The notes beneath the pieces are model-generated. The model was not told where the DNA came from, searched no databases, and worked only from the letters and a program-made list of their open reading frames with translations. Made by a program: the position numbers and the translations under genes. DNA of 51,903 bases from an uncultured Victivallales bacterium. Its GTDB lineage: Bacteria; Verrucomicrobiota; Lentisphaeria; Oligosphaerales; JAFGRS01. Numbering within the stretch: position 1 is the stretch's first letter; each line of letters opens with the position of its first letter. This document shows, piece after piece, positions 18,402-28,023 of this stretch. The stretch covers positions 1-51,903 of the forward strand of contig CAILUI010000432.1 in assembly GCA_903837355.1 (NCBI GenBank). The letters run 5' to 3'.

Positions 18402-19709
18402 ATGAGCCACGCTGAGATCAGCCTGTCGCGGCGACGTTTTCTGGGCAAATCGGCCCTGGCCGGTGCCGCCATCACCATCCTTCCCAGGGGTGTTCTGGGG
18501 GCCGATGGGCAGCCGGCGGCCAACGACCGCATCAACCACGCGGTGATCGGCTGCGGTGGCATGGGCAACGGCCATATCGATATGATCAAGAGCGACCCCT
18601 CCGCCAAGCTGGTGGCGGTCTGCGATGTCGATGCCAACCGCCTGGCCGCCGCCAAGGCCAAAGGCGGCGATGACTGCAAAGCCTACCGCGACTTCCGCGA
18701 GATGCTGGCCAGCGAGGATATCGACTGCTGTCACGTCGTCACCCCGCCGCACTGGCATGCCCTGCAGAATGTTGCGGCGCTGGACGCCGGTTGCGATGTG
18801 TGGGCCGAGAAGCCGATGACGCGGACCCTCGGCGAGGGCCGTTACGTCGCCGAGGCCGTGCGCCGCAATGGCCGCGTCTTTCGTCTCAATACCTGGTTCC
18901 GGCTCTACGGCGGTTTCTACGGCCTGGGCACGGCCGTCAAGCCACTCAAGAAGCTGGTCATGAGCGGCGCCTTGGGCTGGCCGTTGACGGTCCGCGTCAG
19001 CGCCCACACCGGCTTCAACTGGAAGGCCAGCATGTGGTCGGGCAAGATCAACGTCCCGCCGGAGCCCATCCCGCCGGAGCTGGACTATGACCGTTGGCTG
19101 GGGCCGGCGCCGGTCAAGCCCTACTTCAGCCACCGCGTTCATGGCAGTTTCCGCGGCTACTGGGACTACGACGGCGGCGGTCTGGCGGACATGGGCCAGC
19201 ACTACCTCGACCCGGTGCAGTACCTGCTCGACAAAGACGATACCAGCCCCGTCGAGGTCGAGGCCTACGCGCCCTGGCCACAGCACGACGACGCGGTCGG
19301 GCCCTGGGGGCGGGTATGGATGAAGTACGCCGACGGCTGCACGCTGATCCTTGAGTCCTGCGAATGGGGCGATCAGGAGACCAAGGACAAGCCCTATATC
19401 GAGGGCCCGAACGGCAAGGTCTACCCCGGCTTCCGCACCGATCCGCCCGAGCTCGCCGAACTGGTCAAGCGGCTGCCCGATCCGGAGCCCATGATCAGCG
19501 ACTTCAACGTCTCCATGCGCACCCTCCGCAAATTCGGTCTGAACGAACTCAACGGCAACCGCAGCAACGCCCTGATCCACCTGGCCAACGCCGCCATCCG
19601 GACCGGCCGTAAGCTGCATTTCGATCCGGTGAAGATGGAGTTCATCAACGACGACGGCGCCAATCGCCTGGTCTACCAGCCGATGCGCGCGCCCTGGCGC
19701 TTGTGCTGA
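18402..19709 (+). CDS. Tat-exported Gfo/Idh/MocA family oxidoreductase
   Basis: A 435-aa NAD(P)-dependent sugar or glycoside dehydrogenase. The N terminus carries a twin-arginine signal SRRRFLGKSALAGAA (9-23), so it is exported folded with its nucleotide. The Rossmann motif is AVIGCGGMGNGHI (about 47-59), followed by VAVCDVD. EKPMTRT matches the EKP catalytic-lysine motif of the family. The C-terminal half (FSHRVHGSFRGYWDYDGGGLADMGQHYLD) is the usual beta-sheet domain with the substrate His. The ATG follows GGGAGGA. Secreted members of this family accompany DUF1080 3-keto-glycoside hydrolases, one of which is encoded 52 bp downstream. Confidence 0.92.
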   Translation: MSHAEISLSRRRFLGKSALAGAAITILPRGVLGADGQPAANDRINHAVIGCGGMGNGHIDMIKSDPSAKLVAVCDVDANRLAAAKAKGGDDCKAYRDFREMLASEDIDCCHVVTPPHWHALQNVAALDAGCDVWAEKPMTRTLGEGRYVAEAVRRNGRVFRLNTWFRLYGGFYGLGTAVKPLKKLVMSGALGWPLTVRVSAHTGFNWKASMWSGKINVPPEPIPPELDYDRWLGPAPVKPYFSHRVHGSFRGYWDYDGGGLADMGQHYLDPVQYLLDKDDTSPVEVEAYAPWPQHDDAVGPWGRVWMKYADGCTLILESCEWGDQETKDKPYIEGPNGKVYPGFRTDPPELAELVKRLPDPEPMISDFNVSMRTLRKFGLNELNGNRSNALIHLANAAIRTGRKLHFDPVKMEFINDDGANRLVYQPMRAPWRLC

Positions 19710-19761
19710 TTGGGGAGAGTTGAAGCCGATGAGACGCACTTACGGAAAGAGGGGACAGGCC

Positions 19762-22700
19762 ATGGCCCATATGAAACGTATCCTTGGGGTTGCCGCGCTG
19801 GCGATCATGACGGGATGGAGCGCCAGCGCGCAGCCGGTGGACCGGGCCGCGCAGGCGGCCAAGCTGGTTTTCGCCGATGCGGTGGAGGGCCAGCGTATCG
19901 TGGCGGAGATGCTGGCCGAGGGCGCGCCGGCGATCAAAGCCGTCATCGCCTCGCTCAAAGCCCCTGGACAGGGCGAGGATGCCGGCCCCCGTGCCACCCT
20001 GCATGCCATGACGTTTGCGGTGAACAGCGGCGCGGACGAAGCCCGCCGGACCCTCGTCTCGACCGCGTTGCTCGAGGGCCTGCAGCAGCCGCTCGATCCC
20101 GAGATCCAGGCGTTCCTGGTCGCCCAGATCCAACTGGTTGGCCGCGACGAGGCGGTGGCGCCGTTGGCCGCCCGCCTGGCGGACGCGCGCCTCGGCGAGC
20201 CGGCCACCCGGGCTCTGCTCCAGATCGGGACGCCGGCGGCCATCGCCGCCCTGCGTCAGGCGCTGCCCAAGGCCGAGGGGCCCCTGGTGCTGCACCTGGT
20301 CAGCGCCCTCGGCAACGCCCGCGACATGGAGTCCGCCCCGGCCATCCTCGCCCTGGCCGCGTCTCAGGATGTGCGCGTGCACGAGATCGCGCTGACCGCT
20401 CTGGCTGACATCGGCGCAGCCGCAGCCAAGGACGTCATCCTCAAGGCTGCCGCGGCGGCGCCGGGACCCGAGCGTCGACTCGGCTTCCATGCCGCGTCGA
20501 TGCTGGCTCGGCGTCTGCACGCCGCCGGTCAGACCGCGGCGGCCCTGGCGCTGCAGAAGGAACTCGCCGCCCTGCCCGGCGCCGCTCTGCCGGCGCTGGC
20601 GCTGCTCGTCGATCTGCGCGGGGCCGAGGCCATGGGTGATCTCGGCGCCGTGGTCACAACCGGCGACCTCGACCTGCGTGAATCCGCCCTCAAACTCGGC
20701 CAGGCGCTCCCGGGAGAGCCCGTCACCGCCACTTGGTGCGCCTTGGCGACGACCGCCGCGAAAGCCGACGTCCGCGCCGCCGTGGTGGCCATGCTCGGCC
20801 AGCGGCTCGACGCGGCCGCGGTGCCGACGCTGCTGAAGTCTCTGCAGGATCCCGACGCGGGGGTCCGCGCCACCGCCATGGAAGCCCTGGCGCGCTTCGG
20901 CGCCGAGACCGCTCTGCAGCCGCTGGTCGCGGTGGCGGCGGCCGGTGTCGAGGGGGATGCCGCGGCCGCGGCCGGCGTGCTCTCCTGGGTCGGCGGGACG
21001 GACTTCGCGGCGGTGGTGGGGGCGGCGCTGCCGCAGGCGACGCCGGCCGGCAAGGTCATTCTCCTGGATCTGCTGGCGGCGCGTCAGGCCGGGGCGCAGG
21101 CCCCGGTGGCCGTCGTCGCCCTTGCCGATGCCGACGCCAACGTACGCAAGGCGGCGCTGAAGACGCTCGAAGGCATCGCCGCGGCCGCGCAGGTTCCCGC
21201 GGTGCTCGAGTTCGTCGTCAGGGCCACCGAGGATGCCGAGCGCAAGGCGGCGCAGAAGGTCCTTGCCGCGACCTGCCGGCGCGACGCCGCGGCAGCGGCG
21301 CCGGTGGTGGCGGCACTGAAGGCGGCGCAGGGCGAGACACGGGTCACCCTGCTGGACACCGCGTCAAAGATCGGTGGCGCCGAGGCCCTGGCCCTCGTCA
21401 TTGCCGATGCCAACAGCACCGACGCGGCCCTGCGCACGGCTGGGACGAAGTCGCTCGCCGACTGGCCCGATGCCAGCGCCGCCGAGCCCCTGCTCGCTCT
21501 GGCCACGACCACGCCGGACGCCAAGGCCCGGGTTCTGGCCCTGCGCGGCTATGTGCGGGTCGTCGGGCTGCCGGCAGATCGCGCGCCGGCAGCGTCGGCC
21601 GCCATGCTCGGCCAGGCCTGGGAGATCGCCGCGAGTGCCGACGAGCGCCGGCTGCTGCTGAGTGGCCTCGCCGCGGTGCGCGATGACGCGGCGCTGGCGA
21701 TCGTGGCCAAGGCGCTGGACACCGAGGAGATCCGCGAAGAGGCCGCCGCCGCCGCCGTCGGCGTCTGCTGCCCCCGCAACGACAACGACCCCGGCCTGGT
21801 CACGCCCGCTGCCTTCGCCGCCATGGTCAAGGTCAAAGGCACGGCCACCACTGCGGCCACGGTTGAGAAGGCCACCGCGCACCTGGAGAACTTCCCCATG
21901 GGCGCCGGGACCAACGTCGCCTTCGGCAAGCCGGTCAAAGCCTCCTGCCCGCAACAGGGTGACAATGCGCCCTGGAAGCTGGTGGACGGCAAGATCACCC
22001 GCGAGGATGCCTGGTTCGGCGACCGCTGGCCCAGTTCCATCGAGGTCGACCTGACGCAGGAAATCATCATCAACGCCGCGCGTGTGGTGTTCTACTGGGA
22101 CGGCACGCGCTCCTACCAGTACAAGGTGGAAGGCTCCACCGACGGCCAAACCTGGAACGTTCTCGCCGATAACTCCGCCAACACCAAGGTGGCGACCGAG
22201 AAGGGCGTCGTGCACCGTTTCCAGCCGACGAAGGCCAAGCTGGTCCGTCTCAGCATCCTGAAGAACAGCGTTAACGAAGCCGTCCACGTCGCCGAACTGC
22301 TGGTCTACTCCGACGATCCCGCGGCGGTGCCGAATACGGCCGTGCAGATGAACCAGCCCGGGAATGTGGCCCTGGGCCGGCCGGTGACCACCACGGTGGC
22401 GCAGGAGACCGACAAGGCCCCGCCGCGGGCCGTCGACGGCCTGCTGGGCCGCGAGGAGGGTTGGTGGGGCGGGGCCACGCCGGCGGCCTTCCAGGTCGAT
22501 CTTGGCAGCGCGCAGAGCATCGATACGGTCCGCGCTGTGTTCTATTGGGACGGCACGCGTTACTACCAGTACAGCGTTGAGGGTTCCGTCGACGGCGCCG
22601 CCTGGACCGTGCTGGCCGACAACGCCAAGAACACCACGCCCTCGACCAGCCTCGGCTACGTGCATAGCTTCACGGCGGCGACGGCCCGCTACGTGCGCCT

Positions 22701-24084
22701 GAACATCATCAAGGGCAGCGCCAACCCCTCGTGCCATCTGGCCGAGTTCGAGGTCTACGCTGCCGGCCAGGCCCCGACCACCTTCGCTACCGCCGAACCG
22801 CCGCCACCCCCGCCGCCGGTCCAGGCCGCGCCGATTGTCGCGCCGCCCTTGCCGGCGCCGGACCAGGACGGCTTCATCAGCCTCTTCAACGGCACCGACC
22901 TGAGCGGCTGGATGGGCTCGCTCGGCGGCTATACGGTCGAGGACGGCGCCATGGTCTGCCTGGAGAAGGGCGGCGGCACCTTGCTGACCATGCACCGCTT
23001 CAGCGACTTCGTCCTGCACTTCGACTTCCGCATGCCCAAGGGCGCCAACAACGGCCTCGCCATCCGCACCCCAGCCGAGGGCAATCCGGCCTACGTCGGC
23101 ATGGAGCTGCAGATCATCGACAACGACGGCTACAAGGAGGTCCACAACTATGAGCTGCAGCCCTGGCAGACGCACGGCTCCATCTATGGTTGCGTCCCGG
23201 CCAAGACCGGCGCCCTCAAGCCCTGCGGCGAATGGAATCACCAGGAGGTCCGCGCCGTCGGCAGCCGCATCACCGTCATCCTCAACGACCAGACCATCGT
23301 CGATGCCGATGTCGATGCGCTCACCGCCGCGGCCGACGGCGGCGGGCTCGACAAGCACCCCGGGCTGAAGCGCCGGACCGGCCATATCGGCTGGCTCGGC
23401 CACGGCGCCAAGGTGGACTTCAAAGGTATCCGCGTCAAACCCCTCGAGCCCTACACCGCCGGGCCGCACAACACTCCGCCGGCTGGCTTCACGGCGCTCT
23501 TCAACGGTAAGGACCTCGAGGGCTGGAAGGGGCTGGCCAAGGTCGAGAACCCCGAGCAGCGGGCAGCGCTTCCGGAGGCCGAGCGGAAGGCGCTCCAGGC
23601 CGAGGCCGACGCCGACATGCGCGCCAACTGGAAGATCGAAGACGGCACGCTCGTCTTCAGCGGCAAGGGCCGCAGCCTGTGCACCGCCAAGGACTACGCC
23701 GATTTCGAGATGTACGTCGACTGGAAGATCAAGGACAAGGGCGACAGCGGCATCTACCTGCGCGGTTCGCCGCAGGTACAGATCTGGGATCCGGCGCAGT
23801 GGCCGCAGGGCTCGGGGGGGCTCTACAACAACCAGAAGAACCCCAGCAACCCCAGCGAGTGCGCCGACACCCCCATCGGCCAGTGGAACCGCTTCTTCAT
23901 CCGCATGGTCGGCGAGAAGGTCACCGTGGTCCTCAACGGCGTGACGGTGGTGGACAACGTGACTCTCGAGAACTACTGGAACCGCGCCATCCCCATCTTC
24001 CCCAGCGGCCAGATTGAACTGCAGAACCACGGCAACACCCTCTGGTTCCGTAACGTCTACATCCGCGAACTGACCGGGAAATAG
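19762..24084 (+). CDS. Giant secreted HEAT-repeat / F5-8 type C (x2) / DUF1080 (x2) protein
   Basis: A 1440-aa secreted protein; the start at 19762 has GAGGGG about 8 nt upstream. Domains in order: Sec signal peptide (1-24, ending ASAQ); Ala-rich HEAT-like helical repeats (about 30-700); two F5/8 type C (discoidin) carbohydrate-binding domains (about 713-853 and 868-1000) that share the motif VFYWDGTR; a proline linker; then two DUF1080 domains (about 1038-1228 and 1243-1438), each starting LFNGxDLxGW. DUF1080 members are 3-keto-disaccharide hydrolases with a concanavalin-like fold. Two in tandem with two binding modules suggests a large glycan substrate. The HEAT solenoid may be a scaffold. 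It ends 1 bp before the PL11 gene. Confidence 0.9.
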   Translation: MAHMKRILGVAALAIMTGWSASAQPVDRAAQAAKLVFADAVEGQRIVAEMLAEGAPAIKAVIASLKAPGQGEDAGPRATLHAMTFAVNSGADEARRTLVSTALLEGLQQPLDPEIQAFLVAQIQLVGRDEAVAPLAARLADARLGEPATRALLQIGTPAAIAALRQALPKAEGPLVLHLVSALGNARDMESAPAILALAASQDVRVHEIALTALADIGAAAAKDVILKAAAAAPGPERRLGFHAASMLARRLHAAGQTAAALALQKELAALPGAALPALALLVDLRGAEAMGDLGAVVTTGDLDLRESALKLGQALPGEPVTATWCALATTAAKADVRAAVVAMLGQRLDAAAVPTLLKSLQDPDAGVRATAMEALARFGAETALQPLVAVAAAGVEGDAAAAAGVLSWVGGTDFAAVVGAALPQATPAGKVILLDLLAARQAGAQAPVAVVALADADANVRKAALKTLEGIAAAAQVPAVLEFVVRATEDAERKAAQKVLAATCRRDAAAAAPVVAALKAAQGETRVTLLDTASKIGGAEALALVIADANSTDAALRTAGTKSLADWPDASAAEPLLALATTTPDAKARVLALRGYVRVVGLPADRAPAASAAMLGQAWEIAASADERRLLLSGLAAVRDDAALAIVAKALDTEEIREEAAAAAVGVCCPRNDNDPGLVTPAAFAAMVKVKGTATTAATVEKATAHLENFPMGAGTNVAFGKPVKASCPQQGDNAPWKLVDGKITREDAWFGDRWPSSIEVDLTQEIIINAARVVFYWDGTRSYQYKVEGSTDGQTWNVLADNSANTKVATEKGVVHRFQPTKAKLVRLSILKNSVNEAVHVAELLVYSDDPAAVPNTAVQMNQPGNVALGRPVTTTVAQETDKAPPRAVDGLLGREEGWWGGATPAAFQVDLGSAQSIDTVRAVFYWDGTRYYQYSVEGSVDGAAWTVLADNAKNTTPSTSLGYVHSFTAATARYVRLNIIKGSANPSCHLAEFEVYAAGQAPTTFATAEPPPPPPPVQAAPIVAPPLPAPDQDGFISLFNGTDLSGWMGSLGGYTVEDGAMVCLEKGGGTLLTMHRFSDFVLHFDFRMPKGANNGLAIRTPAEGNPAYVGMELQIIDNDGYKEVHNYELQPWQTHGSIYGCVPAKTGALKPCGEWNHQEVRAVGSRITVILNDQTIVDADVDALTAAADGGGLDKHPGLKRRTGHIGWLGHGAKVDFKGIRVKPLEPYTAGPHNTPPAGFTALFNGKDLEGWKGLAKVENPEQRAALPEAERKALQAEADADMRANWKIEDGTLVFSGKGRSLCTAKDYADFEMYVDWKIKDKGDSGIYLRGSPQVQIWDPAQWPQGSGGLYNNQKNPSNPSECADTPIGQWNRFFIRMVGEKVTVVLNGVTVVDNVTLENYWNRAIPIFPSGQIELQNHGNTLWFRNVYIRELTGK

Positions 24085-24085
24085 C

Positions 24086-27049
24086 ATGAAGACGGCGAGG
24101 CTGTGCGCTGCCCTGCTGGCCTTGGCGCTGCAGCTTGGGGCGCAGCCGTTGGTGTTTGAGGCCGAGGCGTTTGTGGTCAACCCGGAGGCGCTGGTCCGCG
24201 ACCGCAGCGTCGTGGACACGTGGAACGTCTGGAGCACCGACAAGGAGGCGTTGGCGAAGTGGTCGGGTGGGGTGGTGCTGCAATCGCCGCGGGTGCTGGC
24301 CGACCGGGCCACGCCAGAGGAAGGTGCGCCGGCTCTGCGCCTGCGCCTGACCGGCATCCCGGCCGGGGCGTACTTCATCGATCTCAAGTACGGTCGTGGC
24401 CTGGCGGTCTCGACCGATGGCAAGGCCTGGCAGCGCCTGTCCGAGATCGGTGGACACCTGGGCCGCTTCGAGATCCCCGCGGGGACCTTCGAGTTCTGGG
24501 CCGACGACCGCTATGTCGAGCCGAACAGCCCAGGTTCGTGCTACCTCGATACCATCACCCTGACCCGCGCCCCGGTGGCCACCCCCAAGGCCAAGGTGAC
24601 GGGGTACGCCACGACGCGGGTGGAGGAGCGGTTGAACCGCGGCCTGGTGGCGATGCCCATTGCGGATGGCAAGGTCTACCTGGGCTGGCGGCTGCTGGCG
24701 TCCGATCCCGCCGCCATCGCCTTCAACCTCTACCGCCGCAGCGGCAGGGCAGCGCCCGCTAAGGTCAACGACGCGCCCCTGACCCGCACCACCGACGCCG
24801 TGGACGGTCAGGCGCCGCTGGATCAGGAAAATGCCTGGTTCGTCAAGCCGGTGTTGGAGGGCAAGGAACTGGCCGCCTCGGAGACCGCCACGCTGCCGGC
24901 CAAGGCGGAGGTGAAGGGCTACCAGTCGTTCCCGTTGCAGGGCGACTACACCTTCCAGAAGGTCGGCCTGGGCGACCTCGACGGCGACGGCCAGCTCGAC
25001 TACGTGATCAAGCAGCCGGGCGACAACATCGACCCCGCCCCGAGCTACTGGGAAAAGAGCCCGGATACCTACAAACTCGAGGCCTACACCGGCGCCGGGC
25101 GCTTCCTCTGGCGCCAGGATCTGGGCTGGGGGATCGAGCGCGGAATCTGGTACTCGCCCTATCTCGTCTACGACTTCGATGGCGATGGCAAGGCGGAAGT
25201 GGCCGCCAAGACCAGTGCCGGCGACCCCCGCGGACCCGATGGCCGCGTCACCAGCGGCCCGGAATACCTCAGCATCTTCGACGGCGAGACCGGCACCGAG
25301 GAGACGCGGATTCCATGGACTGACCGGGCCGACTACGGTACCGGCATGAGTGGCTACAATTTCGCCTCGCGCAATCAGTTGGGGCTCGCTTTTCTGGATG
25401 GCAAGACGCCCTGCCTGCTGGTCGCACGCGGCACCTACACGGTGATGAAAGTCAGCGCTTACCAGTACCGCGACGGCGCCCTGCAGGAGCTCTGGGCCTG
25501 GGACAACCGCGAGGAGACGCGGCGGCCGAACTGGGCTGGACAGGGGGCACACTTCATGCACTGCGGCGACGTGGACGCCGACGGGCGCGACGAGGTGCTG
25601 CTCGGGTCCTGCCTGCTCGACGACGACGGCCGGGGCCTTTGGTCCACCGGCCTCGGCCACCCGGACCGCTGCTTCCTGGGGGACATCGACCCGAGCCGTC
25701 CGGGCCTGGAGATCTTCTACCACATCGAGCCGCCGCAGAAGCAGAATGGCCTGTGCCTGGTCGAGGCGCTGACCGGGAAGATCATCTGGGGCCTGCCGGA
25801 GCAGACCTATCACGTCGGCTCGGGACTGGCGGCTGACATCGACCCGACCGTGCCGGGGCAGGAAGTCTGGGCCGCGGAAGATGGCAAAGGCGACCCCGCC
25901 GGCAGGAACTACGGCGGCAATCCGCCGCGCTGGCTGCTGTCGTGCCGCGGCGACCTCCTGGCGCGCGACGAGAAAGTCCCGGCCGCCACTGCGGTCTACT
26001 GGGACGCCGACTCGCAGCGTGAACTGGTGTCCGGCCGTACCATCCGCAAGTACAAGGGCGCCGCGGTCGCACAGGACATCGAGGGCGGGCAAAGCTTCTG
26101 GGCCGATGTCAGCGGCGACTGGCGGGAGGAGCTGGTGACCTCGGTCAAGGGTGAACTGCGCCTGTACACGACGACGATCCCGGCGACCGACCGGCGCGTC
26201 TGCCTGCTGCAGGACCCGATCTACCGTATCGACGTGGCGCATAACGCGATGGGCTACCACCAGCCGCCCACGCTGAGTACCTTCCTCGGCCAGATCGGCC
26301 CGGCGCTGTGGCTTAACAGCGCGGCGACGAGCCTGGCGGTCGGCCAGTCGGAGCCGCTGACCGTGACCCTCTCCGCGCCACCCGGGGTGGCGACGGCGGG
26401 AACGGTGACGCTCACGGCCGACGCGGGCCTGACGGTCACGCCGGATGCGGCGGAACTCCGCGCCGCGCCGGGGCAACTGGCCACCGCGAGCTTCACGGTT
26501 GCGCTCAAGCAGGCGCCGGCCCTGCTCTACGGCGGCAAGCAGTATCGTGTCAGCGCCACCCTCGGCGGTGACCTTCCCACCACCGCCAGCGCCAGCTTCC
26601 GCAGCGAGGAATTGCCGCTGACGGGCGTGCCCCTGGTCCAGGCGGAGACCTATGCTGAACAGACCGGCGGCCAGGTGCAGAGGCGGGACGACAAGCTCGG
26701 TGCCGTAGGTCAGGCCATTTCGCATTGGGACAGCAAAGGCCACGCCCTCACCTGGACGCTCAGCGTTCCGGCCGCTGGGACCTACTGGCTGGTGTTGCGC
26801 TACTGCGCCCCGGCCGGCGTCGCCCGCGATCTCAGCCTCGACGGCGCCGCGCTGGGCCAGACCGTGTTTGGCGCTACCGGCGGCTTCGGCAGTCCCACCC
26901 AGAGCGACTGGGCCCACCAGTGCTTCCGGGACAAGGAGGGCCAGCGCGTGAACATCACGCTGACCGCCGGCGAGCACGTCATCACCCTCACCAATGCCGA
27001 CGGCAAGGGAATGAACCTCGACTACCTGGCGTTGGTGCCGGCTCAGTAG
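24086..27049 (+). CDS. Secreted rhamnogalacturonan lyase (PL11) with flanking binding domains
   Basis: PL11 enzymes cleave the rhamnose-galacturonate backbone of rhamnogalacturonan I by beta-elimination. The 987-aa protein has a signal peptide (1-20, ending LGAQ). An N-terminal beta-domain (about 20-165) and the PL11 eight-bladed propeller (about 170-760) follow. The propeller shows RLNRGLVAMP, WRLLASDPAAIAFNLYR, repeated Ca-binding DxDGDGxxD loops (GDLDGDGQLD, YDFDGDGKAE, GDVDADGRDE) and AHNAMGYHQPP. Next come a Thr/Val-rich Ig-like segment and a CBM35/CBM6-like C-terminal domain (about 845-987). It starts 1 bp after the preceding stop, so the cluster is one operon. Confidence 0.92.
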   Translation: MKTARLCAALLALALQLGAQPLVFEAEAFVVNPEALVRDRSVVDTWNVWSTDKEALAKWSGGVVLQSPRVLADRATPEEGAPALRLRLTGIPAGAYFIDLKYGRGLAVSTDGKAWQRLSEIGGHLGRFEIPAGTFEFWADDRYVEPNSPGSCYLDTITLTRAPVATPKAKVTGYATTRVEERLNRGLVAMPIADGKVYLGWRLLASDPAAIAFNLYRRSGRAAPAKVNDAPLTRTTDAVDGQAPLDQENAWFVKPVLEGKELAASETATLPAKAEVKGYQSFPLQGDYTFQKVGLGDLDGDGQLDYVIKQPGDNIDPAPSYWEKSPDTYKLEAYTGAGRFLWRQDLGWGIERGIWYSPYLVYDFDGDGKAEVAAKTSAGDPRGPDGRVTSGPEYLSIFDGETGTEETRIPWTDRADYGTGMSGYNFASRNQLGLAFLDGKTPCLLVARGTYTVMKVSAYQYRDGALQELWAWDNREETRRPNWAGQGAHFMHCGDVDADGRDEVLLGSCLLDDDGRGLWSTGLGHPDRCFLGDIDPSRPGLEIFYHIEPPQKQNGLCLVEALTGKIIWGLPEQTYHVGSGLAADIDPTVPGQEVWAAEDGKGDPAGRNYGGNPPRWLLSCRGDLLARDEKVPAATAVYWDADSQRELVSGRTIRKYKGAAVAQDIEGGQSFWADVSGDWREELVTSVKGELRLYTTTIPATDRRVCLLQDPIYRIDVAHNAMGYHQPPTLSTFLGQIGPALWLNSAATSLAVGQSEPLTVTLSAPPGVATAGTVTLTADAGLTVTPDAAELRAAPGQLATASFTVALKQAPALLYGGKQYRVSATLGGDLPTTASASFRSEELPLTGVPLVQAETYAEQTGGQVQRRDDKLGAVGQAISHWDSKGHALTWTLSVPAAGTYWLVLRYCAPAGVARDLSLDGAALGQTVFGATGGFGSPTQSDWAHQCFRDKEGQRVNITLTAGEHVITLTNADGKGMNLDYLALVPAQ

Positions 27050-27084
27050 GCGCGGCGCCGTCCCCAAACGCATGGCGCGCTGCC

Positions 27085-27113
27085 TTGACCACCGCCGGGT
27101 GGCGCGGCATACT
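27085..27113 (+). promoter_or_regulatory. Predicted promoter of the aldolase-kinase-amidohydrolase operon
   Basis: TTGACC (27085-27090) and CATACT (27108-27113) at 17-bp spacing lie about 70 bp before the aldolase start. This is one of the best promoter matches in the window and separates this operon from the upstream glycan cluster. Confidence 0.55.
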
Positions 27114-27183
27114 AGGGCGGGCGGGTTGGAGGTAAGGTTCGCCTGCCGAGATCGAGCGGACACGGGTGCCAGGAGTTTCCCCT

Positions 27184-28020
27184 ATGCGCGAATTGCTCAA
27201 GCAAGCCCGGGCCGGCGGCTATGCCGTACCCTCCTTCTGTGTGTGGAGCGCCGAAAGCATGCAGGTCGTGCTGACGGCAGCGGAACGTCTGCGGTCGCCG
27301 GTCATCCTGATGGCCGGTCCGTGCGAAATGACGCTGCTGAGTCCGGCCCAGATGGCGGAGCTCTACCACGAGGCCAGGCTTGGGACCCACGTGCCCACGG
27401 CACTGCATCTCGACCACGGCGACACGCCGGAGCTCTGCTGGGCCTGCATCGAGGCCGGTTTTGACGCGGTGATGCTCGACTACTCGGCGCGGCCGTTCGC
27501 CGAGAATGTCGCCGCGCTGAAGGCGATCTCCGAGCGGGCCCATGCGGTCGGGGTCACCGTGGAAGGCGAGTTGGGGGCGGTGGGGCGGGTCGATGACCAG
27601 ACGCCGGAGGGCCAGCACGGCTCGGTACTGACGGATCCTGCCCTGGCCGAGGAGTATGTGCGCAAGACCGGCGTCGATGCGCTGGCGGTGGCGATTGGCA
27701 ATGCGCACGGCATCTACACGCGCTTGCCGGAATTCGATATCCCGCGTTTGGAGGCCATTCACCGGCGCGTCGATACCGCGCTGGTCCTGCACGGCGGTTC
27801 GGGCACGCCGGACGACGTCCTGCAGCGCAGCATTGGCCTGGGCATCGCCAAGGTCAACGTGGCCAGTGATCTGGTCCGCGCCCTGCAGAGCTCGCTGTTG
27901 GAGAAGTGGGCGCGGCAGCCGAAGAGCTGGCCAACCACCGATCTGGCTGATGCCTACCGCGCCATGGAGCCGGCGATCGTCAGTTGGATCGAGCGCCTGG
28001 GTTCGGCGGGAAAGGCCTGA
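27184..28020 (+). CDS. Class II (zinc) ketose-bisphosphate aldolase
   Basis: A 278-aa aldolase of the Fba/GatY/KbaY/IolJ group, cleaving a ketose (bis)phosphate to DHAP and an aldehyde. Conserved elements: LHLDHG with catalytic Asp77 and Zn ligand His78, VMLDYSARPF, VEGELGAVG (126-134), GNAHGIY with His175, LVLHGGSG with His203, and GIAKVNVASD for phosphate binding. The ATG at 27184 follows AGGAG by 8 nt; an upstream ATG at 27166 lacks such a site. The kinase gene starts 4 bp after its stop. Exact substrate (fructose, tagatose or another ketose phosphate) cannot be read from sequence. Confidence 0.9.
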   Translation: MRELLKQARAGGYAVPSFCVWSAESMQVVLTAAERLRSPVILMAGPCEMTLLSPAQMAELYHEARLGTHVPTALHLDHGDTPELCWACIEAGFDAVMLDYSARPFAENVAALKAISERAHAVGVTVEGELGAVGRVDDQTPEGQHGSVLTDPALAEEYVRKTGVDALAVAIGNAHGIYTRLPEFDIPRLEAIHRRVDTALVLHGGSGTPDDVLQRSIGLGIAKVNVASDLVRALQSSLLEKWARQPKSWPTTDLADAYRAMEPAIVSWIERLGSAGKA

Positions 28021-28023
28021 CCC

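Noticed and set aside
21364..27163. Very long minus-strand frames (over 1000 codons each) opposite the DUF1080 and PL11 genes
   Set aside because: They mirror real plus-strand genes with clear domains and have low-complexity Arg/Gly/Val composition.
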